DNA of 64,000 nt, taken from positions 94,990-158,989 of the forward strand of contig NZ_KV804997.1 of assembly GCF_001811505.1 (NCBI RefSeq). The letters are read 5' to 3'. The notes below the pieces were generated by a model that was given only the letters and a program-made list of their open reading frames with translations, ran no database searches and was not told the origin of the DNA. The position numbers were made by a program, and so were the translations under genes. Shown one piece after another: positions 34,735 to 44,997 of this stretch. The stretch comes from Streptococcus sp. HMSC034E03. Lineage in GTDB: Bacteria; Bacillota; Bacilli; Lactobacillales; Streptococcaceae. Position 1 is the stretch's first letter, and every line of letters begins with the position of its first letter.

Positions 34735-35246
34735 CTTTCCTCCTGAAAATAGGGATTTGCCCAAAACATATGAAAATAAGTTTCACTACTAGTTGGCATA
34801 TCTGCTAGACCATAGTCAAGAAATCCATTCATCTCAAAGTAAGCCAGTAATTCATCCCTGGACAGCAAATAGAGGCCTGGTCTATTTTTCTGAAAAGCAT
34901 ACTCCTTCATAGCTCCCAACAACAAGGTTCCAAATCCTTGTCCTTGATAATCAGGATGGACGGCAAGATCTAAAATAGTGATAAAGTCACTCGTGTCAGG
35001 AATTGCTGCTTCAAGCTGCTTCCTAGAATCACTTTGGATGAACTTAGTGAGTTCGTCACCAATGATATAACCAATGATTTCTTCATTAAGGCTGGCTAGC
35101 AGAAACGTACCCGCATGCTTGCGGATACGCTCTTTTATCACTTCTATACTAATTTCATCTTGGGAGTCAGAGTTGCTTTCTCCTATCAGCCAGATTGACT
35201 CTAAATCTGATGGCTGAACCTCCCGAATAGTGATTGAAAATTCCAT
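34731..35246 (-). CDS. GNAT family N-acetyltransferase
   Basis: A 171-residue protein with ITILDLAVHPDYQGQGFGTLLLGAMKEYA (about 89-117), the classic beta4-loop-alpha3 acetyl-CoA site, and LSRDELLAYFEMNGFLDYGLADMP near the C-terminus. It lies nine bases after murC and overlaps the next GNAT gene, giving the order murC-GNAT-GNAT-mltG. The two GNATs are similar in size and placement and may have arisen by an old duplication. A link to cell-wall precursors is only suggested by position. Confidence 0.87.
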   Translation of the reverse strand: MEFSITIREVQPSDLESIWLIGESNSDSQDEISIEVIKERIRKHAGTFLLASLNEEIIGYIIGDELTKFIQSDSRKQLEAAIPDTSDFITILDLAVHPDYQGQGFGTLLLGAMKEYAFQKNRPGLYLLSRDELLAYFEMNGFLDYGLADMPTSSETYFHMFWANPYFQEER

Positions 35247-35254
35247 GGTGTTCC

Positions 35255-36589
35255 TTATTGAACATTGCTAGTCAAGTTTGACAAGAGACGCTCAAATGAG
35301 TATTCATAAGTTTGGATGTCACCAGCTCCCATAAAGACATAGACAGCATTGTCATGGTCTAGGAGTGGAGAAACATTTTCAACTGTGATTACTTGATTTT
35401 TCTTATTAATCTTACTTGCAAGATCTTCAACCTTGACATCTCCATGGTCCACCTCACGAGCAGATCCATAGATTTGTGCTAGGTAAACGGCATCAGCCTG
35501 GTTTAATGCTTGTGCAAAATCATCCAACAAGGCAATTGTACGAGTAAAGGTATGTGGTTGGAAAATTGCCACGATTTCCTTGCTTGGATATTTCTGACGC
35601 GCAGCATCTAGTGTTGCAATAATTTCTGTTGGATGGTGAGCAAAGTCATCGATAATCACTGTATCATTAACAATCTTTTCTGTAAAACGACGTTTCACTC
35701 CTCCAAAAGTCTTCAAGTGTTCACGCACCAAATCCAAGTCAAATCCTGCTATGTAAAGCAATCCAATAACCGCAGTTGCATTCATGATATTGTGACGGCC
35801 AAAGGTTGGAATATGGAATTGACCTAGCTCTTGACCACGGAAATGAACGGTAAAGGTTGAACCTGTAGTAGAACGAAGCAAGTCACTTGCTACGAAGTCA
35901 TTACCTTCTGCTTCAAAACCATAGTAGTAAATCGGAGCATTAGCCGTAATCTTACGCAACTCAGCGTCTTCACCGTAAACGAACAAGCCTTTGGTAATTT
36001 GTTTGGCATAATCATTGAAGGCGTTGAAGACATCTTCTAAGCTTGTGAAATAGTCTGGGTGGTCAAAGTCAATGTTCGTAATAATAGAATATTCTGGGTG
36101 ATATGGCATGAAATGGCGCTCATACTCGTCTGATTCAAAGACAAAATACTTGGCATTTTCAGAACCACGACCAGTACCGTCACCAATCAAGAAGCTAGTA
36201 TCTGTAATATGGGACAAAACGTGAGAAAGCATCCCAGTTGTTGAAGTCTTACCGTGGGCTCCAGCAACTCCCATACTGATGAAATCACGCATAAAGCTAC
36301 CGAGAAACTCATGATAACGTTTATAGCTCAAGCCCTGTTGATCTGCATAGGCAATTTCAACGTTATTATCTGGACGGAAGGCATTCCCAGCGATAATCTC
36401 CATATCCCCTTGTAAGTTCTTCTCATCAAAAGGTAAGATTGTAATCCCTGCTTGCTCTAGTCCACGTTGGGTAAAGTAGTACTTTTCAACATCAGAACCT
36501 TGCACCTTGTGCCCCATTTGATGCAACATCAAAGCCAAGGCACTCATACCTGATCCTTTGATTCCGATAAAATGATAGGTTTTTGCCAT
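35255..36589 (-). CDS. murC: UDP-N-acetylmuramate--L-alanine ligase
   Basis: A 444-residue Mur ligase that adds the first amino acid, L-Ala, to UDP-MurNAc in the cytoplasm. The N-terminal nucleotide-sugar domain starts [29 protein letters not shown], the ATP loop is [15 protein letters not shown] (about 108-122), the Mur-ligase helper segments are [16 protein letters not shown] and [12 protein letters not shown], and the C-terminal domain has [10 protein letters not shown]. It is downstream of a small charged protein gene and the SNF2 helicase gene, and upstream of two GNATs. Confidence 0.97.
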   Translation of the reverse strand: MAKTYHFIGIKGSGMSALALMLHQMGHKVQGSDVEKYYFTQRGLEQAGITILPFDEKNLQGDMEIIAGNAFRPDNNVEIAYADQQGLSYKRYHEFLGSFMRDFISMGVAGAHGKTSTTGMLSHVLSHITDTSFLIGDGTGRGSENAKYFVFESDEYERHFMPYHPEYSIITNIDFDHPDYFTSLEDVFNAFNDYAKQITKGLFVYGEDAELRKITANAPIYYYGFEAEGNDFVASDLLRSTTGSTFTVHFRGQELGQFHIPTFGRHNIMNATAVIGLLYIAGFDLDLVREHLKTFGGVKRRFTEKIVNDTVIIDDFAHHPTEIIATLDAARQKYPSKEIVAIFQPHTFTRTIALLDDFAQALNQADAVYLAQIYGSAREVDHGDVKVEDLASKINKKNQVITVENVSPLLDHDNAVYVFMGAGDIQTYEYSFERLLSNLTSNVQ

Positions 36590-36600
36590 TTTCTTCCCCT

Positions 36601-37197
36601 TTATTCGCTCATTCTAGTCAAGTTAAGCTCTTGGGCAACTTGACGTTCTTGTTCTTTTTGTTTACTTTTTTTGTTATAAATTTGACTTTTCTTTAAAAAG
36701 TCATAATTGTTTTTCTTGGAACGACTTGTTTCACCGTCTGAAATTGGATGTTCCACTTGAGAAACTGTTTCTGCCAAAATATAGTGAGATTGACCTAACT
36801 TCTGACTATATTTCGCAAATTCTCCTGGATTTTCTTTTTGAAAAGGTGCTGTCGGTTGATTTGCTGGACGCACCTGGCTTGGTTTCGTTTGACGTCTCGT
36901 ATGACTCACATCCTGAGTCAAATATCGAGCCGAGCGCTTCTTTTTCAAATCCGCGCGAGCTTCTTCACGCGCTAATTCAGCATAGGATTTTTCTTTTTTC
37001 TCAATCGGTTTTACAAGAGGTTTGGCTTCCTCTTGCTTTTTTTCTTCAGTAATCGGAGACCATTCCAAGTAGTTTTTGTCTTGGTAATCACCTTTTATAT
37101 TACTGATGAAATCAGACTCATCGTAGAGATTCATAACTGGCATTTCTGTCAACATGACTTCATCATCTGCCACTATTGGAAATCGTTTTTGTGTCAT
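36601..37197 (-). CDS. conserved charged protein of unknown function
   Basis: A 198-residue, highly charged and probably largely unfolded protein. It starts [23 protein letters not shown], has Lys/Glu-rich stretches ([40 protein letters not shown]) and a basic C-terminal region ([20 protein letters not shown]). No membrane segment or known domain is visible. The frame is clean and preceded by GGAAA; it lies 11 bases before murC and 58 bases after the SNF2 gene. I recall a conserved hypothetical gene at the same place in pneumococcus. The function cannot be told. Confidence 0.75.
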   Translation of the reverse strand: MTQKRFPIVADDEVMLTEMPVMNLYDESDFISNIKGDYQDKNYLEWSPITEEKKQEEAKPLVKPIEKKEKSYAELAREEARADLKKKRSARYLTQDVSHTRRQTKPSQVRPANQPTAPFQKENPGEFAKYSQKLGQSHYILAETVSQVEHPISDGETSRSKKNNYDFLKKSQIYNKKSKQKEQERQVAQELNLTRMSE

Positions 37198-37255
37198 ATT
37201 TATTTCCTTTCAATACTCCATTATAGCGTAATGTCTTGATTTTTCAAGTATAGGC

Positions 37256-40200
37256 TCATGAAATCCCTAAAATTTCTCGTATTTCAGCTAGACTCAGACT
37301 GCCACGAGACTCTGTTCCATCCAAGATTTCAGAAACAAGATTTTTCTTTTTCTCTTGTAATTCTTGAATCTTTTCTTCGATTGTCCCTCGAGTCACAAGA
37401 CGATAAACTTCAACAGCCTGCTCTTGTCCCATACGATGGGCACGACCAATAGCCTGTGATTCAACCGCAGGGTTCCACCACAAGTCTACCAAAATAACTG
37501 TATCAGCACCAGTAAGATTGAGACCAACACCACCTGCTTTTAGAGAAATTAAGAATACATCGCGCTCACCTTGATTAAAGGATTTGGTCATTTCCTGACG
37601 TTCTTGAGAAGGCGTTGAACCAGTAATTTTAAAGGATGTCAGACCTAAGTCAGGTAGCTCTTGCTCAATACGATCTAGCATGCCTCTAAATTGAGAGAAG
37701 ATAAGTACACGATGTCCACCTTCAGCAATCTGAACCAGCAAATCTCGTAAACTATCCAGCTTCCCGCTCTCTCCTTGGTAGTCCTCCATAAAGAGCGCAG
37801 GTGTATCACAAATCTGACGCAGACGCATGAGACCAGTCAAAATTTCGACGCGATTTCGTTGAAATTCCGAATCGCTTACCTGTCCCAGACGCTCCTGCAT
37901 CTGTTGTAGCTGAGCAAGATAGATAGCTTTTTGTTGATCCTCCAGTTCATTCTTATAGACGACTTCAATCAAGTCAGGCAACTCTGTCAAAACCTCTTCT
38001 TTCTTGCGTCTCATGACAAAGGGTTTGATAAATTGAGCCACTCTTTCAGTTGATAGTTTCATAAACTCCTTCTTAGCAGGTAAGAGGCCTGGTAAGACAA
38101 TCTGAAAAATCGACCAGAGTTCTCCCAGATGGTTTTCAATCGGTGTTCCTGATAGTGCAAAGACGGATGGAACCACAAATCGTCGCAAACTTTGAGCAAT
38201 CTTCGTTTGTGTATTTTTCATCACTTGAGCTTCATCTAGAAAAAGAAAATCAAAAGATAGGTCTCGATAAATTTCACTATCTTGACGGAAAGTAGCATAG
38301 CTTGTCACATAAATCTGATGATTTTCTGCCAAAATTGACTCTCGATGAGATTTTAAGCCATGCACGACCGCGACATCCAAATCTGGAGCAAACTTTTGAA
38401 ATTCATCAGCCCAGTTATAGATTAAGCCAGATGGAGCAAGGATTAGGACACTAGTATCTGCTTGAACCTGACTACTTAAAAAGGCAATGGTTTGCAAGGT
38501 TTTCCCAAGCCCCATATCATCTGCTAAAATACCGCCAAAGCTATAATGATGGAGCATCTGCAGCCACTGAATTCCCTTTTTCTGATAATCCCTGAGATCT
38601 GCTTGGATATTCAGCACTTTCATCGGAAAATCTTCTGGATGCGTCAAATCATGGGCCAGATTACGAAATTCTTCGGTGAAAGAAATTTGATCCTGGTCCT
38701 TAAATAGATGAGATAGGGTATAAGCTAGGGATTTACGAGCTCGAAAAGCTCCATCTTGTAGGTCCTCTATCCCTAATTCTTCTAAATCCTGACGAATACG
38801 CTTGGTCTGATCATCGAAATAGTAAACCTGATTCGAAGAGCTGATGTAATAATCCTGCTTCTCAACTAGAGCTTTCATCGCTCGATCGATTTCTTCTTGA
38901 TCTATATCTTGAAAATCAAATTGAATTTCTAATAGGTTTCCCTTGGATGAGATGTGAACTTGAGGCTTCTGAACCTGATAAAGGTCTTGCAAGCTTTCAG
39001 AAATCTTTAATTCTCCAAGTGCTGCAAAGGCTGGCAAAACTTCCTGGAAGAAGGCATGGACTGCATCAGCTTTCAAATTTTGACGCCATGAACGAAAATC
39101 TGCTTCAAATCCAGCAGATAGAGCCAATTGAAAGATTTGCTTCTCCAGTTGAATATCACTAGCAAAAGGAAGACTCTCTAGTTCATTACGATTCCTTACT
39201 AAGCAAGTTTCATACTGAAACTGCATATCCAAGCGAATAGAACCGTCCTCTTCTCCTTCCATGTAGAAAGAAGGACGGAAAGACTGAATTTGGAGCGCAT
39301 CAGGGGCTTTTACCTCTCCTATGTCTTTAAACTGCGACAAGGTCGAAGCTAAAAGATCTCGATCACTGGTATCAAATTGTAAAATCTTTCTACCACTTTT
39401 ATCGATAGATACTTTTTTTAATTTTTCTATAAGTCTAGCTTGTTCTTTAGACAGAAGATAAAATGTACCTTTAGTAAACAAGACTTGTCCCTTATAAAAT
39501 GAATTAAGCCCTACCTGTTGAACAATTTCCATCTCATAATAGTTGGACTTTTCTTCAATTTGAAAGGTAAACAAACCTGCTTGACCATCAAAATCTTGAA
39601 ATACAAGGTGGTGATAATTCGAAATCTGATGGTCAAATTGAAATTCATCTAAACCCATCAGCAGACTAACACCCTGCTCAAAAAAAGACAGCGGGAAATA
39701 AAGATGACGACATTGATTCTGGAAAAAAAGGGTATTTTCAACCTCATCTTCTAGAATTCCTTGAAGGAAATTTATAACAAATTGACTACTTTCATCAAAC
39801 TGACGAATATTCAAGGAAGTTTCATATAACTTCCCAATCATGTAGGGTTTACTAGTTTCTAAAACCTTCAGAAAAAGGGGAATATCTCGGATTACATAGA
39901 ATTTCTGCGTCTGGATAAGACCAATCCTCAAAGTCCAAATAATACGATTAGTCCCTGCTTCAATCTGCCCCTGAGCAGACAACTGATAGATTTCAGAAAG
40001 ACTAGGAATTTGAATGGATTCTAAAAACTTTCCTCCAAAAGTAACCTGAGTTTCAACTTCTTCTTTCTGTTCGTGCACATTTTCCAGATTTCCCAAGAGT
40101 TCCTGACCAATCGGATCATTTTTCAGGTAATGCTCTAGTGCTGCCAAATGCACACAAAACCCTCTTTTTTGGAAAAAATCACAAGCACAAAAAACCAAAT

Positions 40201-40342
40201 CATCATCCAGGCTATAGCGAATTTCTTCATCTGCTACACGCGCATAGAGGCGATGGTCTTTCTCTTTGATAATTTCAATCTGACTAGTTTCGTAGAGTTG
40301 AGCTCCCTCCATTCGAAGCTTCCCTGGAATCAATTTAGCCAT
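37256..40342 (-). CDS. SNF2-family DEAD/DEAH helicase with SWIM zinc finger
   Basis: A 1028-residue protein. Near the N-terminus is a SWIM-type zinc motif (FCACDFFQKRGFCVH, about 51-65). The middle 400 residues are poorly conserved-looking. The helicase part starts near residue 590: motif I LADDMGLGKTLQTIAFL, motif II LFLDEAQVMKN (DEAQ rather than DEAH), motif III LSGTPIEN, and the second RecA lobe with ISLKAGGVGLNLTGADTVIL and GRAHRMGQ. Bacterial SNF2 proteins of this form are DNA translocases, some linked to RNA polymerase recycling (RapA) or DNA repair; this one's role is unknown. Confidence 0.92.
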   Translation of the reverse strand: MAKLIPGKLRMEGAQLYETSQIEIIKEKDHRLYARVADEEIRYSLDDDLVFCACDFFQKRGFCVHLAALEHYLKNDPIGQELLGNLENVHEQKEEVETQVTFGGKFLESIQIPSLSEIYQLSAQGQIEAGTNRIIWTLRIGLIQTQKFYVIRDIPLFLKVLETSKPYMIGKLYETSLNIRQFDESSQFVINFLQGILEDEVENTLFFQNQCRHLYFPLSFFEQGVSLLMGLDEFQFDHQISNYHHLVFQDFDGQAGLFTFQIEEKSNYYEMEIVQQVGLNSFYKGQVLFTKGTFYLLSKEQARLIEKLKKVSIDKSGRKILQFDTSDRDLLASTLSQFKDIGEVKAPDALQIQSFRPSFYMEGEEDGSIRLDMQFQYETCLVRNRNELESLPFASDIQLEKQIFQLALSAGFEADFRSWRQNLKADAVHAFFQEVLPAFAALGELKISESLQDLYQVQKPQVHISSKGNLLEIQFDFQDIDQEEIDRAMKALVEKQDYYISSSNQVYYFDDQTKRIRQDLEELGIEDLQDGAFRARKSLAYTLSHLFKDQDQISFTEEFRNLAHDLTHPEDFPMKVLNIQADLRDYQKKGIQWLQMLHHYSFGGILADDMGLGKTLQTIAFLSSQVQADTSVLILAPSGLIYNWADEFQKFAPDLDVAVVHGLKSHRESILAENHQIYVTSYATFRQDSEIYRDLSFDFLFLDEAQVMKNTQTKIAQSLRRFVVPSVFALSGTPIENHLGELWSIFQIVLPGLLPAKKEFMKLSTERVAQFIKPFVMRRKKEEVLTELPDLIEVVYKNELEDQQKAIYLAQLQQMQERLGQVSDSEFQRNRVEILTGLMRLRQICDTPALFMEDYQGESGKLDSLRDLLVQIAEGGHRVLIFSQFRGMLDRIEQELPDLGLTSFKITGSTPSQERQEMTKSFNQGERDVFLISLKAGGVGLNLTGADTVILVDLWWNPAVESQAIGRAHRMGQEQAVEVYRLVTRGTIEEKIQELQEKKKNLVSEILDGTESRGSLSLAEIREILGIS

Positions 40343-40390
40343 ATTTTCCCCTTTACTTTATCTCTTAATTATACCACATTTCTTCTTACG

Positions 40391-40427
40391 AAAATAGCCT
40401 TCTAGGAGTACTTTTCTCCTAAAAGGC
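40391..40427 (-). terminator. terminator of the MalY/PatB-like gene
   Basis: AGCCTTTTAGGAG pairs with CTCCTAGAAGGCT around AAAAGTA and leads to ATTTTCG on the minus strand. Confidence 0.8.
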
Positions 40428-40434
40428 TAGCTTC

Positions 40435-41601
40435 TTAAAATTTAGCGAAAGTAGCAATGATTCGCTGGCAAACTTCTTCCAAGACAGATGTCGGCATGGC
40501 TACATTTAAGCGAGCATGGAGAGCTCCTTCTTCACCAAAGTCCAAGCCCCTGTTCAGGATAACCTTGGCTTCGTCTCTTAAAAGGCTTCTTAATTCTTCA
40601 TCACGAATATCGTAGGCTGAAAAATCAAGCCAAATGAGATAGGTTCCTTGAGGTTTCATGACCTTGATTTTCGTTTCTTTTCCAAACACATCGACGACAT
40701 AATTGATGTGTTTCTCAATCAGTTCTTTGAGTTCTGACAACCATTCTTCACCAGAGCGATAGGCTGCTTCTGTTGCCAAATATCCCAACCCTGAGATTTC
40801 ATGTTGATTATTAGCTAGCTGGCGCTTTTGGAAAGCCACTCTTAACTTAGGATTCTCGATAATAGCGTAGGAATTCTTTGTTCCCGCAATATTGAAGGTC
40901 TTGGTAGCGCTGCTTAAAATCAGTGAAAATTCTTTAAAATCTTCATTTACCGTATTGAATGACTGGTGTTTGTTTCCAAACAAGGCTAAGTCTTGGTGAA
41001 TCTCATCAGACACCAACAAAACTCCATGTTTTTGACAAAGTTGTCCAATCTTCTCTAAGACTTCCTTCTCCCAAACACGTCCACCAGGATTATGAGGGTT
41101 GCAGAGAACGTAAAGTTTCACATCCTCTTCAACAAAGTCTTTCTCTAATTGATCAAAGTCAATCTCAAAAAGTCCGTCTTTTTCTACTAGAGAGTTGGTG
41201 ATTAGTCTACGATTATTAAGCTTAATACTGCGAGCAAAAGGAGGATAAACTGGTGTGTTAATGAGTACTGCTTCACCCTCTTTGGTAAAGGCTTGGATGG
41301 CTGTTGAAATAGCTGGTACTACTCCTTCGATAAAGACTAGGGCATCCTTATCAAAGCGATAGCCGTGCTGTTTTTCCTCCCAGTTTTGAACGGCTTCAAT
41401 CAAGCCATCACTAGCATAGGTATAGCCATAGACTAATTGCTCAGCATAGTCATGGACTGTCTGACGAATCTCAGGTAAGACTTCAAAGTCCATATCAGCG
41501 ATCCAGGCTGGCAATACTTGACGGTCAGTCTCTGCTTCTTTCCATTTGTAGGTATGATGTCCAAAACGATTGGGCAAGGTCGTAAAATCATATTTTCCCA
41601 T
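40435..41601 (-). CDS. MalY/PatB-type pyridoxal-phosphate C-S lyase or aminotransferase
   Basis: About 388 residues from MGKYDFTTLPNRFGHHTYKW, the normal family start. It is a fold-type I PLP enzyme: VLCNPHNPGGRVWEKEVL and LLVSDEIHQDL bind the cofactor, the Schiff-base Lys is in LSSATKTFNIAGTKNSY, and the Arg in ARLNVAMPT binds the carboxylate. MalY/PatB proteins are cystathionine beta-lyases that can also release H2S from cysteine. It directly follows the cystathionine lyase/synthase-type gene with an 8-base overlap between its upstream region and that gene's end, so the pair forms a sulfur amino-acid operon. Confidence 0.88.
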   Translation of the reverse strand: MGKYDFTTLPNRFGHHTYKWKEAETDRQVLPAWIADMDFEVLPEIRQTVHDYAEQLVYGYTYASDGLIEAVQNWEEKQHGYRFDKDALVFIEGVVPAISTAIQAFTKEGEAVLINTPVYPPFARSIKLNNRRLITNSLVEKDGLFEIDFDQLEKDFVEEDVKLYVLCNPHNPGGRVWEKEVLEKIGQLCQKHGVLLVSDEIHQDLALFGNKHQSFNTVNEDFKEFSLILSSATKTFNIAGTKNSYAIIENPKLRVAFQKRQLANNQHEISGLGYLATEAAYRSGEEWLSELKELIEKHINYVVDVFGKETKIKVMKPQGTYLIWLDFSAYDIRDEELRSLLRDEAKVILNRGLDFGEEGALHARLNVAMPTSVLEEVCQRIIATFAKF

Positions 41602-41608
41602 AGTTTTA

Positions 41609-42703
41609 TCATCCTTCCAAGGCTTGACGCAAGTCTTCAATCAAATCTCTAACATCCTCAATACCAATAGACAAGCGCAAGAGGTCATCTGTCAATCCAT
41701 AAGAATGGCGAACCTCTGCAGGAATGTCTGCATGGGTTTGAGTAGTTGGGTAGGTAATCAGACTTTCTACCCCACCTAAACTTTCAGCAAAAGAAAATAC
41801 TTTCAAAGTATTTAAGATATGAGGAATACGTTTCTCATCTGCTACTTTAAAGGAAATCATTCCCCCACGACCTGTATACAAGACTTCTTTGACAGCAGGT
41901 GATTGTTCCAAAAAGGCTACGATTTCTTGAGCATTAGCAGTCGAGCGCTCCATGCGAAGTGACAAGGTCTTAAGACCACGAATCAACTGATAGCTATCAA
42001 ATGGTGACAAAACAGCCCCTGTCGTGTTGAGATTGTAAAAGAGTTTTTCGTATAGATCCGCACTATCTGTCACAACTACACCAGCTAAAACATCATTATG
42101 ACCTGCAAGGTATTTTGTCGCTGAATGAAGGACAATATCTGCTCCATCTTCAATTGGACGTTGGTAAATCGGGCTATAGAAGGTATTGTCGACGACAACT
42201 TTAGCACCCTTAGCATGAGCTAATTTTGACAATTTTTCAATATCAAATTCCAACATCAAAGGGTTGGTTGGTGTTTCGATATAAAGTACATCCACATCCT
42301 TTTCTAGCTCGGCAATTAGCTCTTCTTCTGTGTTGGCATAGGTAAAGTGGAAACGTCCTTCTTGCTCCACTTGATTGAACCAGCGGAAAGAGCCACCGTA
42401 AAGGTCACGGACAGCTAAAACCTTGCTTCCTACTGGAAAAACGCTAAAGGCTAACACAATCGCAGACATACCTGAACTAGTTGCTAGAGCATAGTGGGCG
42501 GATTCAATAGCTGCCAAAACTTCCTCTGCCTTGCTACGAGTTGGGTTTTTGGTGCGGGTATAGTCAAATCCAGTTGATTGACCAAATTCTGGATGCTGAT
42601 AGGTCGTTGAAAAGTGAATTGGTGTTACCAAAGCACCTGTCGCTTTATCTGACTTAATACCTGCTTGGGCTAAAATTGTGTTGATATGAAATGATTTGCT
42701 CAT
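41609..42703 (-). CDS. cystathionine gamma-synthase/beta-lyase-type PLP enzyme
   Basis: A 364-residue member of the Cys/Met metabolism PLP family. It has STTYQHPEFGQSTGFDYTRTKNPTR near the start, the PLP-phosphate segment ATSSGMSAIVLAF, DLYGGSFRWF, VVVDNTFYSPIYQRPIEDGADIV, the Schiff-base Lys in LHSATKYLAGHNDV, and SLGGVESLITYPTTQTHADIPAE at the C-terminal active site. MetB and MetC type enzymes cannot be separated by eye; pneumococcal annotation usually calls it a cystathionine beta-lyase or gamma-synthase. A perfect methionine-type palindrome lies 77 bases upstream of the start. Confidence 0.9.
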   Translation of the reverse strand: MSKSFHINTILAQAGIKSDKATGALVTPIHFSTTYQHPEFGQSTGFDYTRTKNPTRSKAEEVLAAIESAHYALATSSGMSAIVLAFSVFPVGSKVLAVRDLYGGSFRWFNQVEQEGRFHFTYANTEEELIAELEKDVDVLYIETPTNPLMLEFDIEKLSKLAHAKGAKVVVDNTFYSPIYQRPIEDGADIVLHSATKYLAGHNDVLAGVVVTDSADLYEKLFYNLNTTGAVLSPFDSYQLIRGLKTLSLRMERSTANAQEIVAFLEQSPAVKEVLYTGRGGMISFKVADEKRIPHILNTLKVFSFAESLGGVESLITYPTTQTHADIPAEVRHSYGLTDDLLRLSIGIEDVRDLIEDLRQALEG

Positions 42704-42779
42704 ACTTTACCTCCAAATCTATAGTAACTATTGTACCACTTATTTTGGATCCTTCGTTTTCTTGTTTTCAAGAGCTAGT

Positions 42780-42796
42780 TATAGTTTCAAACTATA
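42780..42796. promoter_or_regulatory. MET-box palindrome (MtaR/MetR-type site)
   Basis: TATAGTTT-C-AAACTATA is a perfect 17-bp palindrome and equals the MET-box consensus described for LysR-type methionine regulators (MtaR/MetR) in streptococci, as I recall it. It lies 77 bases upstream of the cystathionine-lyase-type gene, so methionine or homocysteine signals likely control that operon. Confidence 0.8.
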
Positions 42797-42842
42797 CAAA
42801 AACGATAGCTTCCTGAGAAACTATCGTTTTTCCTGTTGAATA
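42797..42842 (-). terminator. aliB terminator
   Basis: AAAAACGATAG and CTATCGTTTTT pair around a short CTTCCTGAGAAA loop; on the minus strand it ends aliB transcription with a T run. Confidence 0.85.
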
Positions 42843-42848
42843 GACTGA

Positions 42849-44807
42849 TTACTTAACGTGTTTAGCAAAATCTTCTTGGGCTTTTTTATTAGATTCTTCT
42901 TTTTCTTTCAGCCATTTTTGTCTAGCTTCTTCATACTCAGCTGTTGTGACAATCTTATCTTGCAATTTCACGTATTTGTAGGATTCAACACCCTTATTAC
43001 CAGCTTGAGAGAAGGCGGCAGAGAATGGAACTGTTTTTCTCAATGTAGGTGTTCCACCTTTAGAAACGTTTGGAATTGCAAGGGCGCTATCAACGAGCCA
43101 AGCTTGAACTTCAGCATATTTTTCATAACGTTTCGCTGGTTCTTGCTCCTTGTTAGCATCTTCTAACATTTGAGTGTAAGTATCCAGACCAACTGCCTTA
43201 GCCTTGTCATTGACCTCACCTGGTTCTAGACCAATGTTTTGCAACATACCACCGTTATTGACATTTAGGATATCTAAATAGCTTGATGGATCCAAGTAGT
43301 CCGCACTCCAACCGCCATTATAGATATCAAAGTCTTTTTGAGCTGCAGTTTGAGCTAGGTAGCTAGAGTTGTCAAAGTCATCTGTTGATAGCTGTTGGAT
43401 ATCGATAACCACATTCTCAGCTCCTAGAACAGATTCGATGGATTGTTTCAAAGAGCTTGCTTCAAGTACACCTTTTTTAGCTGATTGGTCAACTGATACA
43501 TCCAAGTGGATTGGGAATTGCACACCCTTAGCTTCCAATTCTTTCTTGGCTTCCGCAAATTTAGCCTTAGCTTTATCAGGATTGTAGTATGGGTCTTGTG
43601 CATCTGCAAAGTTGATTCCTTGCCATTCTTGGCCATAGTTGACCATCTTTTCTGAAACAACATCGCCAAAGTCTTTTCCGTTGATACTTACAAATGTTGG
43701 AGGTACAACTAGGTTACGAATAATCTTCGTTGCTCCGTCCTCCCCTTGAGATTGTGCTCCATAGGCTGTACGGTTGTATGCATAGTTGAAGGCTTGACGG
43801 AAGTTTTTATTCAGAACTGCTTCTTGAGTTGATTTCTTTTCGATATCTGAGGACTTAGACGTGAAGTTATAAGATTTTCTGTCCAAGTTGAAGTTCAAGT
43901 AATAAGAAGTTGCATTTTGCATACTATAGATGATGTTATCCTTGTTCTTCTCTTTAATTCCTTCAAAGCTTGAGCTATTTGGATAAAGACGTGCGTAGCT
44001 GTAGACTCCTTCTACAAAGTTACGAGCTAGTGCATCTTGGTCACTACCATCATAATAGGCCAATTTCACATCATCTACAAAGACATTTTTTTCATCCCAG
44101 TAGTTCGGATTTTTCTTGAATTCGATGACAGATTTTGAAACAAAGGATTTCATCAAGAAAGGTCCATTGTACAAAATGCTAGAAGGATCCACCTTACCAA
44201 AATCATCCCCTTTTGATTTCAGGAAGTCTGCATTGACAGGGAAGAGAATGGTTGATGTTGTTTTAGAATTCCAATAAGATTCTGGTCGTGTCAAAGTGTA
44301 CTGAACTGTTTGGTCGTCAATCGCCTTAACACCGACAGTTGAAAAGTCAGTTGTTTTCCCCTTGATATAGTCATCCAAACCTGCTACAGAATCTTGAACC
44401 AGGTACAAAGCTTCGGATTTTTTATCAGCAGCATATTTCAAACCAGTTACAAAATCTTGGGCAGTTACTGGAGCATATTCTTCACCTTCAGAGGTATACC
44501 ACTTAGCATCTTTACGAAGTTTATAAGTGTATGTCAAACCGTCCTGAGAAACAGTCCAATCCTCTGCTAAGGATGGAACGTAGTTACCATATTGATCATT
44601 TTCCATCAACCCATCTACCAAATTGGTAACGATGTCATTGGTTGTTGCACGGTTTTCTGCAAGATAGTTCAAACTAGACGGATCGCTAGAATAGACATAG
44701 TTGTATGTTTTAGTTGAACTAGCTGAGTTGCTACAAGCCGCCAATAGTAGACCGGCACTTAGGGCAAGGCCTGCCAGCGTCAGATATTTTGCCTTAGACT
44801 TTTTCAT
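42849..44807 (-). CDS. aliB: oligopeptide ABC transporter substrate-binding lipoprotein AliB
   Basis: About 652 residues from MKKSKAKYLTLAGLALSAG, whose ATG follows GGAGGT. Signal peptide 1-24 with lipobox LAAC and lipidated Cys at about 25. The family 5 peptide-binding domain spans the rest, with YSSDPSSLNYLAENRATTND, YKLRKDAKWYTSEGEEYAPVTA and FDIYNGGWSADYLDPSSYLDIL. AliB binds peptides outside the cell for the Ami permease, which is encoded elsewhere; no permease or ATPase gene is adjacent. In pneumococcus AliB-type proteins also influence competence. It has its own terminator. Confidence 0.94.
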   Translation of the reverse strand: MKKSKAKYLTLAGLALSAGLLLAACSNSASSTKTYNYVYSSDPSSLNYLAENRATTNDIVTNLVDGLMENDQYGNYVPSLAEDWTVSQDGLTYTYKLRKDAKWYTSEGEEYAPVTAQDFVTGLKYAADKKSEALYLVQDSVAGLDDYIKGKTTDFSTVGVKAIDDQTVQYTLTRPESYWNSKTTSTILFPVNADFLKSKGDDFGKVDPSSILYNGPFLMKSFVSKSVIEFKKNPNYWDEKNVFVDDVKLAYYDGSDQDALARNFVEGVYSYARLYPNSSSFEGIKEKNKDNIIYSMQNATSYYLNFNLDRKSYNFTSKSSDIEKKSTQEAVLNKNFRQAFNYAYNRTAYGAQSQGEDGATKIIRNLVVPPTFVSINGKDFGDVVSEKMVNYGQEWQGINFADAQDPYYNPDKAKAKFAEAKKELEAKGVQFPIHLDVSVDQSAKKGVLEASSLKQSIESVLGAENVVIDIQQLSTDDFDNSSYLAQTAAQKDFDIYNGGWSADYLDPSSYLDILNVNNGGMLQNIGLEPGEVNDKAKAVGLDTYTQMLEDANKEQEPAKRYEKYAEVQAWLVDSALAIPNVSKGGTPTLRKTVPFSAAFSQAGNKGVESYKYVKLQDKIVTTAEYEEARQKWLKEKEESNKKAQEDFAKHVK

Positions 44808-44931
44808 TTCCAGAACCTCCAAATTTAAATATTTGTATCATTATACAGCTATTGTTTTTTTTAGTCAAGCGATTATAGACATAAATTAATCTTTTTTCTA
44901 CAATTTTTATTTTTTTCTCTCTTTTTTAAAT

Positions 44932-44985
44932 AAAAAATGAACAATTTAAACTTTTTTAGAGTTGAAAGTTCAAATTGTTCATTTT
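44932..44985 (-). terminator. terminator downstream of the flippase gene
   Basis: AATGAACAATTT and AAATTGTTCATT are an exact 12-base stem (44936-44947 and 44972-44983) with a T-rich context, between the flippase and aliB genes. Confidence 0.85.
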
Positions 44986-44997
44986 ATTTATAAACTA

